Positions 36,344 through 46,251 of a DNA stretch of 64,000 nt are shown piece by piece. The translations under genes were made by a program, and so were the position numbers. Origin of the DNA: Flavisolibacter tropicus (GTDB taxonomy: Bacteria; Bacteroidota; Bacteroidia; Chitinophagales; Chitinophagaceae); assembly GCF_001644645.1 (NCBI RefSeq), contig NZ_CP011390.1:3344001-3408000 (forward strand). The letters are read 5' to 3'. The stretch's first letter is position 1, and every line of letters starts with the position of its first letter. The notes under the pieces were generated by a model that was not told where the DNA came from, searched no databases, and saw nothing but the letters and a program-made list of their open reading frames with translations.

Positions 36344-36450
36344 ATAAGTAGCAACTTTTTTTCTAATATTTAAATATAGTTGACAATAACTGCTTACTAT
36401 TTATTTGTAAATAGGTTTCTACAAGCATGTCTTACCGGTATCAGAGACCA

Positions 36451-37503
36451 TTAGTTGGTATAAAATGTATAGTTATAACGCGTGATAATATCAATAGGCA
36501 TGAAGGTGAGACTTTCAATATCGGCACCCATAACCAGTGTTTGGTAAAGCGTCATTATAGCGCGGTACCCCTGCTCTTCAGGCTTATGGGAAATCAAGAA
36601 ATCGATGGTGCCGCTTTCAAGGTATTTTACATTCTCTTTCAATATATCGTAGCCAATCAACAACACATCCTCAATGCCCGACTTCACAAGAAAAGCAGCA
36701 ACAGCAGAAACCCTTGAATTGGTTACAAAAATCGACTTGATCTCTTTTTGTTCTGCAAACAGGGTTGATAGTTGTTTTTCAACCGAGCGGGCGTTTGTCT
36801 GACGAATACTTAACGTAGTGATATCCGCCTTTTTATTATTATCCTTAAAATAATCTTTAAAGCCTTTTTCCACCTGGCTATCCATTTCAGCTTCTGAGAT
36901 ATTCAAGAACAGGATCTTTGATTTATTAGCTGTTCCAAAATCAATCAGGTGCGCCGCCTGGTAAGCACTGTGATACATATCCGGGCCTATGTAACAAAGT
37001 CCCTGCTGATCTGACAAAGGCGTATCAATTACAACAACAGAGATATCTTTTGCCTTACAGGCATTTGCAAAACCGGATGCCTCTTCGTTGAATAAGGGTG
37101 ATAACAAAACACCATTTGGCTTTTTAGCAATTACTTTTTTTGCCTGTTTAATAAAGGATTCCCGATCCTTCAGATCAAAAAAATAGGTAGTTACCGATAT
37201 GCCGTACCTTTTAATTTCTGCCTCAGCCCGCTGTATACCTTTTAATGGGCCTTCCCAGAAATCGGTTTCTTTAGATATATGCGGAATAAGTACAGCAATT
37301 TCAAATACCTTCTTTGACGCCAGCCGGCTTGCCAAAACATTTGGCTGGTAGTTCATTTCCTTTATGATCTCATTGATCTTCTCACGTGTCTTTTCAGACA
37401 CACCTTCCCTGTTATGGATAACGCGGTCTACAGTACCAATGGATACATTTGCTCTTCTTGCAATTTCCTTAACACCGAAAGGTTCCTGAGCTTTTTTCTT
37501 CAT
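36451..37503 (-). CDS. LacI-family regulator
   Basis: 350 residues. N-terminal helix-turn-helix with hinge (GVKEIARRANVSIGTVDRVIHNREGVSEKTREKI) and a periplasmic-binding-type ligand domain (about 62-345; FEIAVLIPHISKETDFWEGP, GVLLSPLFNEEA, VVVIDTPLSD, IKSIFVTNSR). The hinge helix YQPNVLASRLAS is present. It should bind DNA as a dimer and respond to a sugar. It lies between the two enzyme clusters of the locus; operator candidates are in front of both clusters (36330, 44266), and the core TGTACGTTA overlaps its own start codon (37503-37511), which suggests autoregulation. Confidence 0.9.
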   Translation of the reverse strand: MKKKAQEPFGVKEIARRANVSIGTVDRVIHNREGVSEKTREKINEIIKEMNYQPNVLASRLASKKVFEIAVLIPHISKETDFWEGPLKGIQRAEAEIKRYGISVTTYFFDLKDRESFIKQAKKVIAKKPNGVLLSPLFNEEASGFANACKAKDISVVVIDTPLSDQQGLCYIGPDMYHSAYQAAHLIDFGTANKSKILFLNISEAEMDSQVEKGFKDYFKDNNKKADITTLSIRQTNARSVEKQLSTLFAEQKEIKSIFVTNSRVSAVAAFLVKSGIEDVLLIGYDILKENVKYLESGTIDFLISHKPEEQGYRAIMTLYQTLVMGADIESLTFMPIDIITRYNYTFYTN

Positions 37504-37513
37504 GTACGTTACT
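37502..37513. promoter_or_regulatory. LacI-type operator candidate, site 3 (autoregulation)
   Basis: ATGTACGTTACT across the regulator's start codon contains TGTACGTTA (37503-37511), the 9-bp core shared with sites 1 and 2. A second palindromic word GAAACGTTTAAC with central CG lies at 37651-37662. Confidence 0.4.
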
Positions 37514-37699
37514 ATTGATCTTCAATTATTAAATACACAGAATGGGAAGCGCAACGTTTTAAACTGCTGGAATACATTTGAAACGAACACCACACATTTC
37601 TTCACATCAAAAAGGAGTGCATTTATTGATGCAATTTAAAATAGTTAGGAGAAACGTTTAACTAGTTGCTTAAGAATACAACGAGATGTTATCTTCTAT

Positions 37700-40102
37700 C
37701 TACTTCGACTTAACAGACACCATGCGCACAGCATGATTATTCTGTTTGGTTATCTCCTTTTGCTTTGTGTCTACTTCTATAGTTATGCTGTGCCTACCAC
37801 GTTGTGCCAACCACTGCCATTTCACTTCTTTCATTCTTGGATGCAGGTCATTAGGCGCTTCAATAGCATCGATCTTTTTACTATCGACTTTCTTTCCATC
37901 AACAATCAAATGAACTTCCACATCCTGCGCTATCAGGTTACCTATATTATGAACAGTAGCTGTTACTTCTATTGTCTGGCCTGGCACAATTGCACTCGGC
38001 AATTGAATATCTCTGTCTGCAATAGCCAGGTCTGCTACTGTGGTATTTGTATTTGCAGCAGTGCTTATCTGCTCAAGAGAAACCACCCAATTCATTTTAG
38101 AGGGAACGTCAAGTGATATAGTATTAACGCTTTCTACCAACACGATTTCTTTATCCGTTTTCAATTCATCTATAACACCATCATCATTGGTATCAATACC
38201 TGCTTTTAGCTTATAAAGTCCCGGTGCTACTAACCAGGTGCGCATCTCCACCTGTTTTTGTTTTCCAGCATTAAACAAAGACACCGTAGCTGAAGTGGTA
38301 TTGCCTCTACGTACAAAAACAGACACGTCAGCACCTGTATTTTTCCACGTAGCCACTAAAGCAGGATACTCAAAGCCACTACCAAAATGTCCAGTATACA
38401 TGCCAAACAACAGGTTACTACCCGGCACATACACCCTATCAGTAAACTTCACTTCGCTGGTTAACAAAGGGAAATTATAACGCAGTGAATTCAACAACTC
38501 TCCAAATCCTTTTATGATCTCTTCTTGATTGTTGCTGATATCATATTTGTTATAAGGCTGCCCATATTGCAACACCAGATTATCAAATGCGGGAATGGTT
38601 GTTACCTTTTTAGCCATGGCAAATAGTTTAGACAAGGGATGCTTATCCTCACTTCCTTCATTTGAATTACCAGACAGGTTGTCCTTCACCCATTCAAAAG
38701 ATCCGGGGTTGCTTTGGCTTGCGTGCCTGGTACTATCCTGCATGATTTTCACAACCGATTGCAAGGGCCTTAAAAAATTTTCATTCCGGGTAATAGCATA
38801 CATGCCCAGCAAATGATTATACAATTCACCTACATGGCCAAGACTTTCCCATCGATAATAGGGATACGTTAAGTTGGCATCATACCAAGTACCAGTATAC
38901 CCGCCTATCTTGTCCGATGTAAATGCTATTGCTGCCGGAAATACACCTGCAGGTTTACCATTTTCTTCTCTTTCAGCATCTTCAACCCAGGCATTACACC
39001 ATTCTGAAAAAGACTGCAATAGTTGGGGATTTTTATTGTACCAGGCAAGCCACAATCCTGGCAGGACAGCTCTTGCATTCAGCGGCACATCCACACCATA
39101 AGGCTCCTCTTCCCGCACCTGTGTTGCCGACAAATAATAAGATTTGAAATGACGATGGCCTCGTGGGGTCAGGCCGGTCCAGACGCCTGTAAAATTTTGC
39201 ATGCTATACATACATCTTTCCACATATTCCGGATCGCCGTATTTAATAAGAAACATCGCTGGATGTGTATCTCTAAACAATTCTGCGGAGTGTTCTACAT
39301 CATCCACTCTTTTGGCGAATCCACGCTCTAATATTTCACTATTCCAAACACCATCAGCTAATCTTGTATAGCCTAGTGTGGCGGTACTATCATCAGCACC
39401 TAGAATAGCAGGGAGCCACCACCTCAATATTTCTACATCGTCACCATACTTACCTCCCAGTTCACCATTTGCTGTTTGCTTTTCCTTTACCCACCAGTTG
39501 ATGATATGCAACATCCGGTACATGGCCTCACGCTGGTAAACAGCCCATAAAGGTGCACCGTCCACAGGCTTCAGATCAACACCTATAGCAAATGGAACTA
39601 GCGTCCCTCTATACATCTGTAAGATTGAGTGATCGGGAAATTTAGACGACAAGAGTGTGAAATGCTTTTCAGATACCGTATCCGGATAAAAGGTCCTATC
39701 CTCTTTGCCCAACCAGTAATGAAGCCTTCCTCGTAAGTAGAGGGCTTTGTAATAAAGCGGGTTAGATGGATCAGCAACAATTTCCTTTAGCATGTCGGCT
39801 GCTACATAATACCGTTTGATAGCACTTAAGCCGGTTGCCTTTACCGCCCATGACCAACCTGCACCTTCAAAATAAGAGCAGGCCTGCAGATAGTTATTAG
39901 CCAGGCGAAGTTGCTTTGCAGTACTACTATCACCAGCATTTGTTTGCAACTGTTTTTCCAATCCCGCTGCATATTGCTTTACTGCCATTGTATCCATCTC
40001 TATGGATGCTGATAAATCAGTCGATGTTGGAAGGGCCCGCTGCGTAGTACACGCGCAAATACCTACTACAGCGAACAGCGATATAGCAACTAAGTATTTC
40101 AA
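37700..40102 (-). CDS. large lipoprotein with C-terminal CARDB domain, putative glycan-active
   Basis: 800 residues. Signal peptide with lipobox-like CAC/T (about residue 18), so probably an outer-membrane lipoprotein. The long N-terminal part (about 40-540) is helical, with DGAPLWAVYQREAMYRM, DDVEILRWWLPAILG and VEHSAELFRDTHPAMFL, and resembles large alpha/alpha-barrel glycan lyases or hydrolases. About 550-680 is a beta domain, and about 690-795 is a CARDB-type adhesion domain (IVPGQTIEVTATVHNIG). No catalytic motif is certain. Last gene of the GH28-GH88 operon (6 bases after GH88). Confidence 0.6.
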   Translation of the reverse strand: MKYLVAISLFAVVGICACTTQRALPTSTDLSASIEMDTMAVKQYAAGLEKQLQTNAGDSSTAKQLRLANNYLQACSYFEGAGWSWAVKATGLSAIKRYYVAADMLKEIVADPSNPLYYKALYLRGRLHYWLGKEDRTFYPDTVSEKHFTLLSSKFPDHSILQMYRGTLVPFAIGVDLKPVDGAPLWAVYQREAMYRMLHIINWWVKEKQTANGELGGKYGDDVEILRWWLPAILGADDSTATLGYTRLADGVWNSEILERGFAKRVDDVEHSAELFRDTHPAMFLIKYGDPEYVERCMYSMQNFTGVWTGLTPRGHRHFKSYYLSATQVREEEPYGVDVPLNARAVLPGLWLAWYNKNPQLLQSFSEWCNAWVEDAEREENGKPAGVFPAAIAFTSDKIGGYTGTWYDANLTYPYYRWESLGHVGELYNHLLGMYAITRNENFLRPLQSVVKIMQDSTRHASQSNPGSFEWVKDNLSGNSNEGSEDKHPLSKLFAMAKKVTTIPAFDNLVLQYGQPYNKYDISNNQEEIIKGFGELLNSLRYNFPLLTSEVKFTDRVYVPGSNLLFGMYTGHFGSGFEYPALVATWKNTGADVSVFVRRGNTTSATVSLFNAGKQKQVEMRTWLVAPGLYKLKAGIDTNDDGVIDELKTDKEIVLVESVNTISLDVPSKMNWVVSLEQISTAANTNTTVADLAIADRDIQLPSAIVPGQTIEVTATVHNIGNLIAQDVEVHLIVDGKKVDSKKIDAIEAPNDLHPRMKEVKWQWLAQRGRHSITIEVDTKQKEITKQNNHAVRMVSVKSK

Positions 40103-40108
40103 GGACTC

Positions 40109-41797
40109 TTATTTAAGTTTAGAAATTTCAACACCAGCTGTAATCACAGCACCTAGCCCGCGCGGATCGTGATCTATGGTTGGACGGTTCATATAAAACG
40201 CATCATCAAAGCCAATCTCTGTACCCCGGCATATTCCATGCACCGTACCATCTTCATCGATCTTGCTTTTTACCGCATTCCATCCATTAACAGCATACTT
40301 CTTATAGTCTTTAGGCAGCCATCCTTTACGCACTCCCCTGGCTATAGCCAAAGTGAATAAGGCTGTGCAAGAAGTTTCTTCATAAGAATCTTTTCTATTC
40401 AGCAGCTGATGCCACATACCATTGGGCTCCTGGTAAGTAACCAATTTGCCTATATGCTCTTTGAACATTGACAGAACCGTTTTATACTCCTTATGAGATG
40501 TTGGCAACCAGGTTAATAATTCTGCTGTGGCCCACACAATCCATCCGTTGGCTCTTCCCCAATAAGCTTTGGACCTTTCTTGTGTATGACTAAACCAACC
40601 ATGCTTATAAAGACCATTCGTATCCAGCAAATATTTTCTAAAGTTGACCACTTGTTTGGCCGCATCATCATAATACTTCTGCTCGCCTGTAATGCGTGCC
40701 ATGCGCAACAAGAAAGGCACACTCATAAACAGGTCATCAGCCCATACGGTAAAGTTTATAGGCTCTGGGCGACAGAAAGTACCATCCTCCAAACGAATCT
40801 GCCCGTTGCTTACATAGTTGGCAATGGGATCAATCAGATGTCGTAAAGCACTGTCTTTGTTTTTAAGATATAACTCTACTAATGGTAAAGAAGGTGTGCC
40901 ACTATCATCCAGCATGGATAAACGGAACATGCGATGAAAGCTTCCACGATAAGCGGACAATGAATCGTACTGCCATTTAAAGAAGGCGTTATTATCTATA
41001 ATAAACTGGCTGTACTTTTTTACAAACTGCGTATAACGTTCATCTTCCAGCGCCATCATACTCCATAAGGTAGCGCCGTTGGCATAGTTCCAGTCAGCAT
41101 ACGAGTCGCGCTTATAAGTAGCATTCGAATTGATCTTTAATTCAGAAAGAAACGCTTCCGGAGCTGCCTGCCAGGCTATTATTTTTTCACCAGCTGCATA
41201 ATGTGTTCGTAAAGGCTCTGTTGGCTGAAACGAATATGTAGCAGGGAATACTGCCATGCGCCAATCGCCTTTGGCCGCATCATCAAACTTTACAGCATCA
41301 TCTACATCTTTATTATCCAGTACCGGCCGAATAAAAATGATGGGATCACCGGTGCCTCCTTCAAAAGAAACCAGTATCTCATTTTGGCCTTTTGTAAGAT
41401 CAGCTGCAAATGCATGATCAAACTCAAACCTGCCATAGGCAATCTCCTGCGGATTACCAGCTTTGCCTTCGTTCTGTTGATACACCAGCTTTTTATTCAC
41501 CCACACCTTTACGTTACCACTGCTATTAATACCAAAATTGGCTGCCCGATTACCCGTAGCATAAGCTTGCTGAAATGCATATGCCACCTGGCCTTTCTGC
41601 GGTGCTATGTGTCTGAAATTGATCACCTGCATGCCTAACTGTGCTTCCTGCGGCACTAGTTGCAGTTCAAAAGCTGTTTCCCGAATGACCTTATCAGCCA
41701 CTTTTTTCGCCAATAACAATGCGGTGCTATCCTGTGCAACTAACATAGTGGACAGAACGAAGCAAGAGAAAAATGTGGCTCCAAAAACTTTAATCAT
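40109..41797 (-). CDS. GH88/GH105-like unsaturated uronyl hydrolase with accessory domain
   Basis: 562 residues, signal peptide. The first ~200 residues are a beta domain (NFGINSSGNVKVWVNKKL) of carbohydrate-binding type. The rest is a six-hairpin barrel: FKWQYDSLSAYRG, FTVWADDLFMSVPFL, YKHGWFSHTQERSKAYWGRANGW and EETSCTALFTLAIARGV. This pattern fits GH88/GH105 enzymes that hydrate 4,5-unsaturated uronic acids made by lyases. GH105 acts on rhamnogalacturonan, GH88 on glycosaminoglycan fragments; I cannot separate them with confidence. It overlaps the GH28 gene by 8 bases. Confidence 0.8.
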   Translation of the reverse strand: MIKVFGATFFSCFVLSTMLVAQDSTALLLAKKVADKVIRETAFELQLVPQEAQLGMQVINFRHIAPQKGQVAYAFQQAYATGNRAANFGINSSGNVKVWVNKKLVYQQNEGKAGNPQEIAYGRFEFDHAFAADLTKGQNEILVSFEGGTGDPIIFIRPVLDNKDVDDAVKFDDAAKGDWRMAVFPATYSFQPTEPLRTHYAAGEKIIAWQAAPEAFLSELKINSNATYKRDSYADWNYANGATLWSMMALEDERYTQFVKKYSQFIIDNNAFFKWQYDSLSAYRGSFHRMFRLSMLDDSGTPSLPLVELYLKNKDSALRHLIDPIANYVSNGQIRLEDGTFCRPEPINFTVWADDLFMSVPFLLRMARITGEQKYYDDAAKQVVNFRKYLLDTNGLYKHGWFSHTQERSKAYWGRANGWIVWATAELLTWLPTSHKEYKTVLSMFKEHIGKLVTYQEPNGMWHQLLNRKDSYEETSCTALFTLAIARGVRKGWLPKDYKKYAVNGWNAVKSKIDEDGTVHGICRGTEIGFDDAFYMNRPTIDHDPRGLGAVITAGVEISKLK

Positions 41798-43292
41798 TGG
41801 AAATGTTTTTAGACGTCTTATCCTTCAGTATATAACGACGGAAAGGAAAGAGCTTAGTACTATTCTTTATAGATCCATTGTTGCTATTGGTGATATAAAT
41901 CACCGCATCAGTACTATTTGACGATTGAGCGTCGATACCGGAAAGTGAAAACAATTCTGTTTTTGTAATAGCTACACCAGGCCTGTAGTCTACTGCTTTG
42001 GAACGGATCTTTATATCGGAGAGTTTTACATCATTAGCATTGCTGATATAGAATCCGTAAGCCGGCAAGTGTCCAAACATATAGGCTTCGGGGTAGTCTT
42101 TTTCTTTTGCCTCAATGGTTCTATACATTTCACTGGTTGTGCCGCCACCACTTGTTTCAATACTGATATTGCTTAACGAAATACCTTCAATGGGATAACC
42201 ATCTATACCAGAAAATGAACAACCAATTGTATCGGCACCCGTAGCAATGATATTAGCAATAGTCACGTTCTTTATTTTGCCCACTTGGGGCTCTGCTGCT
42301 TCATCGATATGCTTTCTTGCACGATTGCCCAAGCGCATAAACAAAGGAACTTGTGGACCTTCAATAACAATATTACTGATGGCAATGTTTTCCATGATAC
42401 CGCCATCTACCACTTCCAGTGAAATACCGCTAATACCAGCAGGTCTTCCATAGATCGTGGTGGTTTGTTTTGATGGCTTGATCACACAATTATCAATAGT
42501 AACATTTCTAAAACCACCGGTGGATTCTGTACCGAATTTGATTGCATTGCAATGACTGCTAACGATACAGTTGGTGATGGTTATGTTTTCTGAGACCAAT
42601 GTAGATGTACTTTTAATCGTGATACCATCATCGTCCGAATCGCCTGTTACATTATTGATTCTTACGTATTTGCTACCATCAATATCCATCATGTCGTTAT
42701 TCTTGTTGGAATGGTTCCAGATCTTGACACCATCAATGAGCACGTATTCACATCCTAAATAATGCTGCATCCAAAATGCGGAATTGCGTAACTGCACATC
42801 TTTTACTGATACATTTTTGCATCCCACAAACCATAGCAGGTAGGGTCGGTTTTTATAACGATCGGGCTTTACCGTAGTTGTTACAGGGAACATTGCGCCC
42901 TGCCCATCGATAGTACCCAAACCTTCTATACCCACATTCTCCTGTCCCTTACAAAAGATCAGGCTTTGTCTTGCCCATAGTTCTCCATAGAATCGAATAC
43001 CCCCATCCTGGTAGGGATATTTTTTAAGATCGGTATGACCCATTATAATAGCACCACTAGAAAGACTTAACACCACATTGCTTTTTAAAACCAACGTGCC
43101 CGTTAAAAATGTACCGGCAGGGAAATAAACTTTGCCTCCTGTTTTGGTACACGAATCGATGGCTCGCTGAATAAAGGCCGCGTTATCGGAAGTAGCATCA
43201 CCCTTTGCTCCAAAAGAAGTAACATCATATATTTCTGCGCGGGCGCCAAAGCCAGCAAGAAGCAGTACAATACCCAATAAAGAACTACGCAT
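41790..43292 (-). CDS. GH28 polygalacturonase-like protein
   Basis: 500 residues with signal peptide. Right-handed beta-helix repeats run through the whole sequence. GH28 marks are visible: N-terminal DVTSFGAKGDATSDNAAF, NND at 198-200 (for NTD), DSDDDG at 218-223 (for the DD pair) and SSHCN with His247 (for GHG). The catalytic Asp and His positions are thus kept, although the context words differ. GH28 enzymes cut galacturonic-acid and related uronic-acid polymers by inversion. First structural step of the operon after the TIM barrel; overlaps the GH88-like gene. Confidence 0.82.
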   Translation of the reverse strand: MRSSLLGIVLLLAGFGARAEIYDVTSFGAKGDATSDNAAFIQRAIDSCTKTGGKVYFPAGTFLTGTLVLKSNVVLSLSSGAIIMGHTDLKKYPYQDGGIRFYGELWARQSLIFCKGQENVGIEGLGTIDGQGAMFPVTTTVKPDRYKNRPYLLWFVGCKNVSVKDVQLRNSAFWMQHYLGCEYVLIDGVKIWNHSNKNNDMMDIDGSKYVRINNVTGDSDDDGITIKSTSTLVSENITITNCIVSSHCNAIKFGTESTGGFRNVTIDNCVIKPSKQTTTIYGRPAGISGISLEVVDGGIMENIAISNIVIEGPQVPLFMRLGNRARKHIDEAAEPQVGKIKNVTIANIIATGADTIGCSFSGIDGYPIEGISLSNISIETSGGGTTSEMYRTIEAKEKDYPEAYMFGHLPAYGFYISNANDVKLSDIKIRSKAVDYRPGVAITKTELFSLSGIDAQSSNSTDAVIYITNSNNGSIKNSTKLFPFRRYILKDKTSKNISND

Positions 43293-43309
43293 ACAATAAA
43301 ACCCCCTTG

Positions 43310-44242
43310 CTATTTATTTAGTGAATAGTTGTTGATCTGCTCCTGCAGCCAGATCGCAGTGCGTTTGTAGGCCTCATCGATATTAGCAATACCCGTTTCA
43401 TCGCCACCCACATCTATCGCAAAATGACCTTTATAGTTTATCTTTTGTAAGGTGCTGAAGAAAAGCTCCCAGTCTATATATCCATCGCCGGGTACCAGGT
43501 GTTCCACACGATAGCCCTTGTTGTCTGAAATATGTATATAATTGATACGGTCCGCTAAGCGTAGCAGACTTAAAGTAAGATTGTCTTTAAAATAATATTG
43601 ATTGGCTGTATCCAGGTTAAACAGGAGATTAGGACAGTTAACAGCGTTGGCAAAATTGATAAAAGAATCGGTGGTGGTGATCAGACTACCATCGCAAGGG
43701 TGCATGTGATAAGCCAGGTTGCATTTAGCGGCAATGCGGCATGCCTGCTGATAAGTAAATACAAGATCCCTCCAATAATCACTCCATTCAAAACTTTTAT
43801 TCACGCCCGACCTCATCAGGTACTCCTGTGAATAATGGCGTTTAATGGGGCCATTCTCCTGTCGGCCAAAATTGATCAACGGACCATTATCCAAAACAGC
43901 AGGTGCACCAAGGCATGTAGCTATTTCGCAACCCATTTCAAATAATTCAAGCGCCTCGCAGTGCTTGGCTGGATCAATTGAACCCAGATCCGGCAATACA
44001 ATACATAAAACAGGTAAGGTACATTTATACGCAGCTAGTGTTTCAGCAATCTCGCTCTTATGCGTATATAGGTATTCAATATTTGCTTTACCAATTCCTT
44101 CCAGCTCAATGGAGCTAAACCCTAAGGCAGCCATCTCCTTTATATGAGCAGTTGTTTTGCTTATATCAGGAGGGTATCCATATTTGGAAATGGTATGCAA
44201 ATAGGCACACGTAATTTTCTCAGTATAGCAGTGGTTATTCAT
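43310..44242 (-). CDS. sugar isomerase/epimerase-like TIM barrel
   Basis: 310 residues, no signal peptide. Xylose isomerase-like family: MAALGFSSIELEGIG, CNLAYHMHPCDGSL, LLFNLDTANQYYF, INYIHISDNKG and HFAIDVGGDE carry the His/Glu/Asp metal ligands. It could act on a keto- or uronic-sugar intermediate. First gene of its operon; the 14-bp operator candidate lies 24 bases before its start. Confidence 0.8.
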   Translation of the reverse strand: MNNHCYTEKITCAYLHTISKYGYPPDISKTTAHIKEMAALGFSSIELEGIGKANIEYLYTHKSEIAETLAAYKCTLPVLCIVLPDLGSIDPAKHCEALELFEMGCEIATCLGAPAVLDNGPLINFGRQENGPIKRHYSQEYLMRSGVNKSFEWSDYWRDLVFTYQQACRIAAKCNLAYHMHPCDGSLITTTDSFINFANAVNCPNLLFNLDTANQYYFKDNLTLSLLRLADRINYIHISDNKGYRVEHLVPGDGYIDWELFFSTLQKINYKGHFAIDVGGDETGIANIDEAYKRTAIWLQEQINNYSLNK

Positions 44243-44265
44243 ATAAGCTCTCTTTAATCGTTTTC

Positions 44266-44279
44266 CGTGTACGTTAACG
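44266..44279. promoter_or_regulatory. LacI-type operator candidate, site 2
   Basis: CGTGTACGTTAACG, the exact reverse complement of the site at 36330-36343. It lies 24 bases upstream of the TIM-barrel start, a place where a bound repressor would block initiation. Confidence 0.55.
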
Positions 44280-44325
44280 AATTTAACAGAAAATACTTAG
44301 AAAAAGAGCTTACCCTAGAAATATT

Positions 44326-46203
44326 TTACTGAATAACAGATACTTTATAACTGATAGTTTGTTTGAATATGGGTACTGCCGGTGTTACTTCCAACTCGAT
44401 AGGAAAGGCTTTTAATGCAGGATAGGGTGTCCAAAACTTATCGCGGTTTCTGCCCAAAATAATCTTTGCATTGCCCGACACTAATTCAAACTTCAACTTC
44501 TTTTTACCGGTATTTATAATAACTGTACGATCATCTATTGCATTAAATGTTGCCCCTTCTGCATCAACAAAAGGTTCTACTATTTTAATTGCTGGCCAGG
44601 CATCGTGCCAGCTAAGTTGAATGGTCTTCTGGTACGTGTTATTAGTAAAAAGATAATCGATCGTATACCCTACGCCACCAGCCAATTGATTCTTATCTTT
44701 CAACTCCCCACTTGCATGAACGCCATAGTGGCCCTGCTGCGTAGAATCAATAGTTAAACGACTGTCAAACTCAAAGAGATTGGTAAAATAGCCCAGGCTA
44801 TCGGTATACTCGATACGTGGCGTTAATGACATAGTACCGGGAGCTTCTGGAAAACTCATTGGCTCAGGCCTTGTATAAACAGTAGGGCTTGATGCCTGCA
44901 AAAACCCAAGATCCTTCATCCACAAATAAGATACAGCACCACCTGTGGGGCGATACATGTACTTACCCTTTGTACCGGCAGGATCTTTATAACGATAGCC
45001 CGTAATAGTGGCCATAAAATTCTCTGTACGCACTTCCACAACATCAAGTGTAGGAAACAATTTCATCCATCCTATTTTATCAGAATGAAGGGCCGTCAAT
45101 TCGCGTGTTGCTTCCTTCTCCAATTCATACGCCATGGCTATGTTCTTAGCCTTGGCAAACGTGGGATAGATGCAGGGAGGCGTATCAAATACCGCTTCAT
45201 GGTGCTGACCAAAACCAATCAGATCTTTTGCCTTATTCTTCATTAAAAATTGAAGATTGCGCATTGATGCGGATGCATATACTGGATCTTCATCGGCATA
45301 CATACTAAACAATACCTGGCAACCGTCGGAAGTAGCGCTTCCGTAACCCGTCCATTTATTAGAACGTATACCCCACGAACCATCTAATGAACCATCAGGA
45401 TAAATAAAGTACACATGATTTTTTAGTGCGCGTTTTACATAACCATCTACCAATGTATCGGCTGTTAGTCTTGCATACAAGCCCAGTCCCCACAACGACA
45501 TCTCCATATCATATCCCAGATCAACACCCTGTTTATTTTTATAACTCCTTCCACCTTCGCCATTAATAAAACCATCTTCATCCATCTTAGATACTGTTCT
45601 ATGTGCTAAAGCCTGCGCTTGATTACTATAGGCATTGTTACCAAAAAACTGACCTGCTTTTGCCAATGTAGCAGTTGTTGTAGCTACATAATTAATGCTG
45701 GCAAACTCAGGCGTCATGTTTTTAAATAAGAAATCAGCCGCTGCATTCATAGCGGTCTTCCAGGCTGTTTTTTCTTGCTCTTTTAATTTAGGAGAAAGTG
45801 ATTCATACGCCAGCAGTAACATCAACAGTTGGTCGGTGGTAGTACCTTTCCATTCTTCTGGTGTTTCCTTCCAGCTTCCATCTTTCTCTTGCTGTTTCAT
45901 CAGCCAATTAGCTGTAGCCAGTGCTGCTTTTAGATACGCTTCATCACCACTTATTTTATACATAATGGCAAATGGATAAACCGCTTCTGCTGCCCTTGTG
46001 TGCAGCACATTACAATGGGCACACTGTATAGCACCATACTGTGCATCCTCTTTTTGCACTACCTGCCGTTTGAGCAAAGCGCTGGTTAGCTCTTTCAATG
46101 CAGCAGCATAGGCTTTCTTTGTATTTATGCGCTGCGCGTTTATGGATAAACTAAGAACCAATAAAAGAGGAAGAACAATCAGGACCCGTGAAAAACGTAC
46201 CAT
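44326..46203 (-). CDS. secreted helical-barrel protein with beta tail, putative polysaccharide lyase or hydrolase
   Basis: 625 residues, signal peptide (about 1-23). The first ~385 residues are helical (ALLKRQVVQKEDAQYGAIQC, ATANWLMKQQEKDGSWKETP, VDLGYDMEMSLWGLGLYARL), and the rest is a beta domain (about 395-620). This alpha/alpha barrel plus beta sandwich arrangement is found in heparinase-, alginate- and chondroitin-type lyases, but I see no clear His/Tyr/Asn catalytic set, so the class is open. A CAHC segment (about residues 59-62, CNVLHTR following) could be a metal site. It follows the BadF kinase gene by 48 bases. Confidence 0.6.
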   Translation of the reverse strand: MVRFSRVLIVLPLLLVLSLSINAQRINTKKAYAAALKELTSALLKRQVVQKEDAQYGAIQCAHCNVLHTRAAEAVYPFAIMYKISGDEAYLKAALATANWLMKQQEKDGSWKETPEEWKGTTTDQLLMLLLAYESLSPKLKEQEKTAWKTAMNAAADFLFKNMTPEFASINYVATTTATLAKAGQFFGNNAYSNQAQALAHRTVSKMDEDGFINGEGGRSYKNKQGVDLGYDMEMSLWGLGLYARLTADTLVDGYVKRALKNHVYFIYPDGSLDGSWGIRSNKWTGYGSATSDGCQVLFSMYADEDPVYASASMRNLQFLMKNKAKDLIGFGQHHEAVFDTPPCIYPTFAKAKNIAMAYELEKEATRELTALHSDKIGWMKLFPTLDVVEVRTENFMATITGYRYKDPAGTKGKYMYRPTGGAVSYLWMKDLGFLQASSPTVYTRPEPMSFPEAPGTMSLTPRIEYTDSLGYFTNLFEFDSRLTIDSTQQGHYGVHASGELKDKNQLAGGVGYTIDYLFTNNTYQKTIQLSWHDAWPAIKIVEPFVDAEGATFNAIDDRTVIINTGKKKLKFELVSGNAKIILGRNRDKFWTPYPALKAFPIELEVTPAVPIFKQTISYKVSVIQ

Positions 46204-46251
46204 TCGTAATAAGGTTTAAATAGGCTTAGGCAACTGTGATTTAAAGGCTTA

